This document shows, one piece after another, positions 1 to 3,931 of a DNA stretch of 5,760 bases (the first letter of the stretch is position 1; every line of letters starts with the position of its first letter). A program made the position numbers and the translations under genes. The stretch lies in the NCBI GenBank assembly GCA_025363025.1, contig JANYEO010000171.1, positions 1 through 5,760 of the forward strand, in the 5' to 3' direction. The DNA is from Opitutia bacterium. Lineage in GTDB: Bacteria; Verrucomicrobiota; Verrucomicrobiia; Opitutales; JANYEO01. Below the pieces are notes generated by a model. It was given only the letters and a program-made list of their open reading frames with translations, was not told where the DNA came from and ran no database searches.

Positions 1-208
1 CGCTCGCCCACCCTAGTAACAAAGGGTTCATGGATTCGGACCCTGTAAACGTCAACTGCCCAGAAGGCAAATCCCCCACTTTTACATACAGGGGCAAATC
101 TGCTGTCTGCGGCGTATTATTCCCGGCATAAACAGCCCCAAGACTTAAAAAACCAATAAACAAAACTAACAAGAAACGTAACATAAGGGGTAGCAAATAG
201 AATAACAT
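1..208 (-). CDS. PstS-like phosphate ABC transporter substrate-binding protein, 5' end only
   Basis: This is the N-terminal 69 codons of a gene reading off the left edge. The protein starts with a hydrophobic secretion signal (MLRFLLVLF...) ending in a VYA-G signal-peptidase-like site near residue 28. The mature part then reaches LTFTGSESMNPLLLGWAS, which matches the start of phosphate-binding PstS proteins, where G-S-x-S/T-M-x-P-L leads into a W-A helix and helps bind the anion. PstS-type proteins capture phosphate outside the inner membrane and deliver it to the PstCAB transporter; those genes are not in view. I chose the start at 208 because GGAG lies 9 bases upstream. An in-frame ATG at 184 gives a more classical signal peptide with Arg at position 3 but has no ribosome-binding site, and a third in-frame ATG lies at 223. 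Another family of periplasmic binding protein is possible because the diagnostic region is short. Confidence 0.7.
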   Translation of the reverse strand, partial: MLFYLLPLMLRFLLVLFIGFLSLGAVYAGNNTPQTADLPLYVKVGDLPSGQLTFTGSESMNPLLLGWAS

Positions 209-345
209 ACTATCAAACTCCATTCACCCTGTCTACTTCAAATAAGACTGAACTTTATTGCAAGATTTATACGTTTAATCATTGATAATTTTATTAAAAC
301 AAAAGGCCGTAGGGTACCGATTGTGAGGCAGTAAGGAAAGCTCCA
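209..345. other. A+T-rich divergent intergenic region
   Basis: This gap lies between the minus-strand pstS-like gene and the plus-strand Hcp-like frame, so it should hold promoters for both if both are expressed. A GATAAT at 284-289 resembles a plus-strand -10 box, but no -35 box lies at a good distance. I could not place a firm promoter on either strand. AAGGA at about 333-337 could be a ribosome-binding site for a TTG start at 346. Confidence 0.4.
218..221 (-). promoter_or_regulatory. Ribosome-binding site of the pstS-like gene
   Basis: On the minus strand this reads GGAG, 9 bases before the ATG at 208. It is the reason for preferring that start over the in-frame ATG at 184, which follows the pyrimidine-rich CTACCCCTT. 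Confidence 0.5.
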
Positions 346-666
346 TTGAGTTTGTGTACTTTTCATGTGCACACCTTAATAAAAAAGCCCTACCCAATAA
401 CCTATATGAAAAATATCGAAAAGCTAGATGCGCGTGTTTTGTTAGCCACTACTCACTCTGACAATGAAGCGTTCTCTTCTTGCGGCCTGAATGCTGGTGG
501 GCTTGAAGATATTTTTAGCCACACAGCTTCTCAAAATGGATCCTTTGATATATATATACAAATTAAAGGGATCAAGGGAGACTCTACCGATAGCGGTCAT
601 CAAACATGGATTGAGGCCTCTAGATTTGACTTCATTTTTGCGATCTCAAGACATAAGCTTCTTTGA
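346..666 (+). pseudogene. Hcp-like (type VI secretion tube protein) N-terminal fragment
   Basis: This frame could encode 106 residues from a TTG at 346, preceded by AAGGA, or fewer from an ATG at 406. Residues 67-96 (FDIYIQIKGIKGDSTDSGHQ, then TWIEASRFDF) match the start of Hcp-family proteins, which read roughly F-D-x-Y-x-K-I-x-G-I-K-G-E-S-T-D-x-x-H-x-x-W-I-E-V-x-S-F. Hcp monomers of about 160 residues stack as hexamers into the tube of type VI secretion systems, and stand-alone or secreted relatives exist. Here the match stops after about 30 residues, at TAA 664-666, and I could not find the remaining beta-barrel in any frame downstream. Residues 1-66 resemble nothing I know and are not a signal peptide. 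The frame is therefore most likely a decayed or rearranged remnant. No other secretion genes are visible. The family match is fairly clear but rests on a short stretch. Confidence 0.5.
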
Positions 667-780
667 CGGGTCCGTTGCTTCATCTTTGGAAAAAAGGGTC
701 TGATTATGAGACCACTGCATAATGGTATTTTCGAACAAAACACAGAAAAAATTAGAATTCCAAGGCCTGGGATTATGAAG
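667..780. other. Non-coding stretch between the Hcp-like frame and the repeat
   Basis: I see no gene here. It contains the extra repeat end at 704-724 and an A+T-rich spacer. The octamer GATTATGA occurs at 702-709 and again at 771-778, each time directly before a left-end-like sequence of the repeat family. Confidence 0.5.
704..724 (+). repeat. Extra terminal repeat end, inverted relative to 887-907
   Basis: These 21 bases match the reverse complement of 887-907 at 19 positions; the shared core is GAGACC(A/G)CTGCATAATG. It is a closer partner of the right end of the neighbouring repeat than that repeat's own left end at 781-798. It may be the left end of an older or nested copy, which would make the whole block 704-907 one composite element. 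Confidence 0.6.
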
Positions 781-902
781 AGGCCGATTGCAGAATGCTT
801 TGATTTTGAGGAAGTTGTAGGACGAAGCGACGAGTGTACATAGGGCACTCGAGGAACGACAACCGACCAAAAACTCATAAATCATGCATTATGCAGCGGT
901 CT
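781..902 (+). repeat. Dispersed ~122-bp repeat with terminal inverted repeats, copy 1
   Basis: The central 86 bases (790-875) match 3792-3877 at 81 positions without a gap. The left end (781-798) and the reverse complement of the right end (886-902) agree at 14 of 17 positions with one gap, sharing the pattern AG(A/G)CCG...TGCA-AATGC. There is no transposase gene and no clear target-site duplication. This fits a MITE-like or palindromic intergenic element that would depend on functions in trans. It sits between the 3' ends of the Hcp-like frame and the small membrane protein gene, and its right end abuts the latter's stop codon (905-907). Short open frames run through it on both strands but look incidental. 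Confidence 0.85.
831..851 (+). repeat. Internal hairpin of repeat copy 1
   Basis: CGAGTG (831-836) pairs with CACTCG (846-851) around the nine-base loop TACATAGGG. In copy 2 the same hairpin (3833-3853) has one C-to-T change that keeps the pairing as a G-U wobble. Weaker outer pairing, GTTGT (814-818) with ACAAC (859-863), may extend it in copy 1. Confidence 0.5.
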
Positions 903-904
903 CA

Positions 905-1318
905 TTATGCAATGGTTTCTTCAAAGGAGATAACCGTCCAGGTGCCGTGATTGTTTTTTAATTGAATAGTATGAGTGACGGTGAACGAGTCCTTCCCGTA
1001 AAAAGTATTAGAGCCGGGAGGATCGAACCGAGTCGTTTGGCGGACGTGCCATACTTCGGTACCGTCTGCCTGCTTTTGGCGGGAAAGTAAGCGGTGATAA
1101 ACGAAGCGGCTTTTACCGGGAATTAAGCCTGTGCGAATGAGGGGCTTTAAAGCGGCCGGCGAGCCAGCAAGGGCTTTTAAAGAAAGTGTATCGTGATCTA
1201 AAAGAGCCTGTGAATAAGCGAGGTAGACCTGGTATGCCGGGTCTTGCCTGAGTGCGACAACCTCATACCCGGTATAACCCAGGTAACCCAGCAGGGCCAG
1301 CATGAGGAGTTTACGCAT
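905..1318 (-). CDS. Small membrane-anchored protein of unknown function
   Basis: I do not recognise this 137-residue protein. Residues 3-23 (LLMLALLGYLGYTGY...) form one hydrophobic segment after a short basic MRK start. It lacks a clear cleavage site or lipobox, so an N-terminal membrane anchor with the rest outside the cytoplasm is likely. Residues 26-60 look helical. Residues 72-134 look like alternating strands ending in GTWTVISFEE, a pattern seen in NTF2-like and similar small cone-shaped domains; that fold is only a guess. Its ATG overlaps the hisS stop by 8 bases (ATGCGTAA) and no Shine-Dalgarno precedes it, so translation is probably coupled to hisS. The stop codon abuts repeat copy 1, so the last residues could have been altered by that insertion. 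It could be functionally unrelated to HisS. Confidence 0.75.
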   Translation of the reverse strand: MRKLLMLALLGYLGYTGYEVVALRQDPAYQVYLAYSQALLDHDTLSLKALAGSPAALKPLIRTGLIPGKSRFVYHRLLSRQKQADGTEVWHVRQTTRFDPPGSNTFYGKDSFTVTHTIQLKNNHGTWTVISFEETIA

Positions 1319-2630
1319 GGTGGGAAGAAGAAAGAGTGGAAAGGGTTTCCTTTAACTGGGCATGTGGCACATCGCTTTCTACCCGGGTACCCAGATGGCG
1401 TAATTTGACAAGGCCTTGGGCAAGTTCACTCTCCCCATAAATCAAGGCATGGCGGGCACCGGCTTGATCAGCCAATTTTAATTGCTTAGAAAAGCCCGTG
1501 TCAACGAGTGCATACTCTACCCAAAAGCCGGCAGCACGAAGAATTTGAACATCCCCCAAAGCAATACGGCGCTCTGCAGGGCCACTGGATACGACATAAA
1601 AATCAGGCGTCATATTGCAGGTGGGCAGCAAGTTTTTCTCCGTCAAAAGATCTGTCAGTACTACATCCCCAATGGCAAAGCCTACGGCAGGAAGGGCTGG
1701 CCCGCCGAGCTTCTCCACCAATGTATCGTAACGGCCCCCCCCCGCTAAGGCCCGTGAGCGTCCGGAAACCTCGAAGGCTTCGAAAACAAAGCCGGTATAA
1801 TAAGCAAGGCCGCGGACAATGCCTAAGTCTATTTGAATAAAAGGTAGCACCCCCATGGCATCTAAAGTATCCAGGAGCCCCTCCCACTCGGCCAAACGCT
1901 GTGCCACAGCAGGGTTTGAAAGAGCGCCGCCTAGGGCGATTTTAAGGGAAGGTAGATCCCGTGCGGCGATAAGGGCTTCGATTTGAGTGAGTAAAACTGA
2001 AGCGTTATCCCCGACGCATTTTTGGAATTTCTCTAAGGATTTCGCACGGTCCTCCCGCTCCATTTTATCGATAAGGGCGAGTACATCTAACGCAGCCTGC
2101 CCGGTAATGCCGCACGATTCTAAAAAGAAGAACCATAAATTGCGATCACTCAGCCGAATGTGGACATCTGCCTGAGTAAGCCCAAAGACGCGGAAGAGTT
2201 GAATTAACAGGGCGATAAGCTCTGCATCTGCCGAAAAATCTGCAAGGCCGAAGCAATCGACATTAAGCTGATAAAAAGAACGCAAACGGCCTTTTTGAGG
2301 GCGCTCGAACCGGAACTGCTCGCCAATATTAAACCATTTGATGGGCTTGCGTAAGCCTTGAGCACGCGCGGCCACCATACGAACGACAGAGGGCGTAAAC
2401 TCTGGCCTTAGGGCCACTGCCCGGCCGCCTTTATCAACAAAGTGGAAGAGCTGCTCTGCAATTTCTGGACCTGATTTATCGGTAAAAAGCTCCAAAGGCT
2501 CCAAAATAGGGGCCTCGACTTCGGCAAAGCCATAGGCTAGCATCGTTTGCTGCCATTTTTGAAAAATGGCTCGTTTGACTGCGCACTCAGGCGGATAAAA
2601 CTCGCGAAAGCCAGGAAGGGACTGTGTCAT
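1311..2630 (-). CDS. hisS: Histidine--tRNA ligase
   Basis: HisRS is the cytosolic class II synthetase that activates histidine with ATP and loads it onto tRNA-His. The 439-residue length is normal. The N-terminal LPGFREFYPPE element is followed by the ALRPEFTP strand (73-80). Class II motif 2 spans about 106-128, starting FRFERPQKGR. The HisA signature GIVRGLAYYTG (270-280) carries the histidine-binding tyrosines, and motif 3 includes AGGGRYD (296-302) and GFAIGDVVL (317-325). Residues from about 343 (DFYVVSSGPAE) form the anticodon-binding domain. No key residue is missing. The ATG at 2630 is the natural start by homology, though the bases before it (TTAGATTTCC) contain no Shine-Dalgarno. 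It is the first gene of a two-gene unit with the small membrane protein and is divergent from the metal transporter gene. Motif 3 is coded by a run of nine G. Confidence 0.97.
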   Translation of the reverse strand: MTQSLPGFREFYPPECAVKRAIFQKWQQTMLAYGFAEVEAPILEPLELFTDKSGPEIAEQLFHFVDKGGRAVALRPEFTPSVVRMVAARAQGLRKPIKWFNIGEQFRFERPQKGRLRSFYQLNVDCFGLADFSADAELIALLIQLFRVFGLTQADVHIRLSDRNLWFFFLESCGITGQAALDVLALIDKMEREDRAKSLEKFQKCVGDNASVLLTQIEALIAARDLPSLKIALGGALSNPAVAQRLAEWEGLLDTLDAMGVLPFIQIDLGIVRGLAYYTGFVFEAFEVSGRSRALAGGGRYDTLVEKLGGPALPAVGFAIGDVVLTDLLTEKNLLPTCNMTPDFYVVSSGPAERRIALGDVQILRAAGFWVEYALVDTGFSKQLKLADQAGARHALIYGESELAQGLVKLRHLGTRVESDVPHAQLKETLSTLSSSHHA

Positions 2631-2653
2631 GGAAATCTAATAAAATGTGAATT

Positions 2654-2717
2654 AAGCCCGCCGAATAATAGTCTATTAAAATAAAAACTCAAAATCATGC
2701 ATTATGCAGCAATCTCA
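2654..2717 (+). repeat. Shortened or partial copy of the dispersed repeat
   Basis: Bases 2683-2717 match the right end of copy 1 (869-904) at 33 of 36 positions, allowing one gap, and include the terminal CATGCATTATGCAGC...TCTCA. The conserved core is absent. At the left, TAAGCCCGCCG (2653-2663) matches TAAGACCGCCG at the left edge of copy 2 at 10 of 11 positions. The simplest reading is an element whose interior was deleted, but the short left match could be chance. It lies in the divergent gap between hisS and the metal transporter gene. Confidence 0.65.
2665..2692 (-). promoter_or_regulatory. Putative hisS promoter
   Basis: Read on the minus strand, TTGAGT (2692-2687) is followed after 16 bases by TATTAT (2670-2665). 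These differ from the sigma-70-type consensus boxes at two and one positions. Transcription would start near 2658, leaving a leader of about 28 bases before the hisS ATG. The -35 box lies inside the repeat-derived segment 2683-2717, so the repeat may have donated part of the promoter. The prediction rests on sequence match alone. Confidence 0.4.
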
Positions 2718-2770
2718 ACTGGTAGAATCAAAAGTTCTGTGCTACCTTTTAGCAACATTATACCCTCGTT

Positions 2771-3772
2771 ATGAAGAATGAAGCCCCCACCCCGCCAGTT
2801 GATAACAAAGCCCTTATTTTTGGATGCCGCCTAGACGGCCATGGAGGCGCAGATTTCCTCCCCTTTACCCAATTACAAGCCGATTGGCCGAAAAAAAGCG
2901 GCCTTTTATGGGCCCACTTAAACCTTAAAAACCCAAAGACGGCTGAATGGGTTGAAAATGATAGTGGCATCCACGCCATTCTTACAGAAACACTGCTGGC
3001 GGAACGTACGCGCCCCAGTGTACAATTAGAAGACGGAGGGATCCTTTTAAGCCTCAAGGGTGTCAGCTACGAAAAAGGGGCAGACCCCGAAGACATGGTC
3101 TCCCTCCGGGCTTGGATAACGAAGACACGGATCGTCAGTTTGCGGGCAGAACGTAGTATGTCTGTTGAAGATTTACGGCTGAAGCTTGTTGAAAATAAGG
3201 GCATTGAAAACTCAGGGGACTTCCTGGTGGGGCTCCTCGACCGCATTGTCATCCGGATGCATGATGTTATAGAAGACTTAGAAGAAGAGCTTGATACCCT
3301 GGAGGAAAACAACCTGGGAGGGGCCAACCCAAACTCGCGCACGCGGCTAGCAACCCTTCGCCAGCAAACGGTGGGCCTGCGAAAGCATTTGCACCCGCAG
3401 CGGGATGTCATGGCAAGCCTGCCAAAACTAAACATCCCCTGGCTAAGTGAAACGCAACAACTGGAACTTGTCGCAATTACAGAAAAGCAGACCCGTTATG
3501 TTGAGGCCCTCGACTACATTCGCGAGCGCAGCATGATTTTGCAGGAGCAATTAAACGGCTTTGCCTCTGAAAGCTTGGTGAAGAAGATGTACTTTCTGGC
3601 CATCATCACCTTTATTTTTGACCCCTTAACCTTGATTGTTGGGCTATGGGGAACGAATGTCGGCGGCATCCCCGGGGGGGACAGCCGAGGCGGCTTTTGG
3701 GCGCTTTTGGGAGTCTTGGTTGGGGTTGCGACACTCATTTTATACTTACTACGTAAGCGACGGTGGTTTTAA
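2771..3772 (+). CDS. ZntB/CorA-family divalent metal cation transporter
   Basis: This 333-residue protein has the layout of the CorA/ZntB family, which forms inner-membrane homopentamers moving Mg2+, Zn2+ or similar ions. It has a large cytosolic N-terminal domain (about 1-235) with a highly acidic helix (DLEEELDTLEENN, 169-181), then a long helix. Two membrane segments close to the C-terminus follow, at about 273-293 and 309-327, ending in basic RKRRWF. The family signature after the first membrane segment reads GLWGTNVGGIPG (291-302). The NVGGIPG ending is typical of ZntB-type members rather than Mg2+ CorA, so zinc transport is the better guess. The usual G-M-N (or G-V/I-N) appears as G-T-N. 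The ATG at 2771 is the first in frame after a stop at 2750; no Shine-Dalgarno precedes it. Substrate and direction of transport cannot be read from the sequence. Confidence 0.88.
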   Translation: MKNEAPTPPVDNKALIFGCRLDGHGGADFLPFTQLQADWPKKSGLLWAHLNLKNPKTAEWVENDSGIHAILTETLLAERTRPSVQLEDGGILLSLKGVSYEKGADPEDMVSLRAWITKTRIVSLRAERSMSVEDLRLKLVENKGIENSGDFLVGLLDRIVIRMHDVIEDLEEELDTLEENNLGGANPNSRTRLATLRQQTVGLRKHLHPQRDVMASLPKLNIPWLSETQQLELVAITEKQTRYVEALDYIRERSMILQEQLNGFASESLVKKMYFLAIITFIFDPLTLIVGLWGTNVGGIPGGDSRGGFWALLGVLVGVATLILYLLRKRRWF

Positions 3773-3782
3773 GAAGGCGATA

Positions 3783-3905
3783 AGACCGCCGGCAGAATGC
3801 TTTAATTTTGAGGAATTTGTAGGACGGAGTGACGAGTGTACATAGGGTACTCGAGGAACGACAACCGACCAAAAACTGGGAAGAAATGCATTCTGCATGT
3901 GGTCT
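3783..3905 (+). repeat. Dispersed ~122-bp repeat with terminal inverted repeats, copy 2
   Basis: This is the same element, in the same orientation, as 781-902. Its left end (3783-3800) matches the reverse complement of its right end (3888-3905) at 15 of 18 positions, with GACC and GCAGAATGC exact in both. The core differs from copy 1 by five substitutions in 86 bases, while the bases just inside the right end have diverged completely. No target-site duplication is evident. It begins 11 bases after the stop of the ZntB-like gene and ends 26 bases before the chosen mutS start. It therefore fills the gap between two co-oriented genes and could affect read-through or processing of their transcript. 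Confidence 0.85.
3833..3853 (+). repeat. Internal hairpin of repeat copy 2
   Basis: CGAGTG (3833-3838) pairs with TACTCG (3848-3853), with a G-U wobble at the loop-closing pair and the same TACATAGGG loop as in copy 1. Stem and loop survive between two diverged copies, though the short length means this could be coincidence. Confidence 0.45.
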
Positions 3906-3931
3906 GTGCTTTTCTGATTGCGCTTAGGGCT

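Noticed and set aside
491..703. Plus-strand 70-residue frame overlapping the Hcp-like frame
   Set aside because: It overlaps the better supported frame, shows no recognisable motif and does not clearly supply the missing Hcp C-terminus.
600..885. Two overlapping minus-strand reading frames of 92 and 79 residues across the repeat
   Set aside because: They are carried by the repeat core and its flanks. A similar peptide (FWSVVVPRVPY...) appears at copy 2, so similarity between them reflects the repeat and not a gene family. No ribosome-binding site is seen.
1482..2175. Open frames opposite to or out of frame with hisS
   Set aside because: HisS motifs run continuously through this region, so these are shadow frames.
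2721..2746. GGTAG...CTACC inverted repeat upstream of the ZntB-like gene
   Set aside because: A five-base stem with a 16-base loop is too weak to call an operator, riboswitch or terminator.
2758..3738. Minus-strand frames opposite the ZntB-like gene
   Set aside because: They are Ser/Arg-rich antisense frames of a well supported transporter gene.
3776..3790. GGCG...CGCC hairpin just after the ZntB-like gene as a terminator
   Set aside because: The stem is only four bases, there is no U-tract directly after it, and the sequence overlaps the left end of repeat copy 2.
781..3905. Repeats as a CRISPR array
   Set aside because: The copies are about 3 kb apart, around 122 bp long and have no regular spacers.
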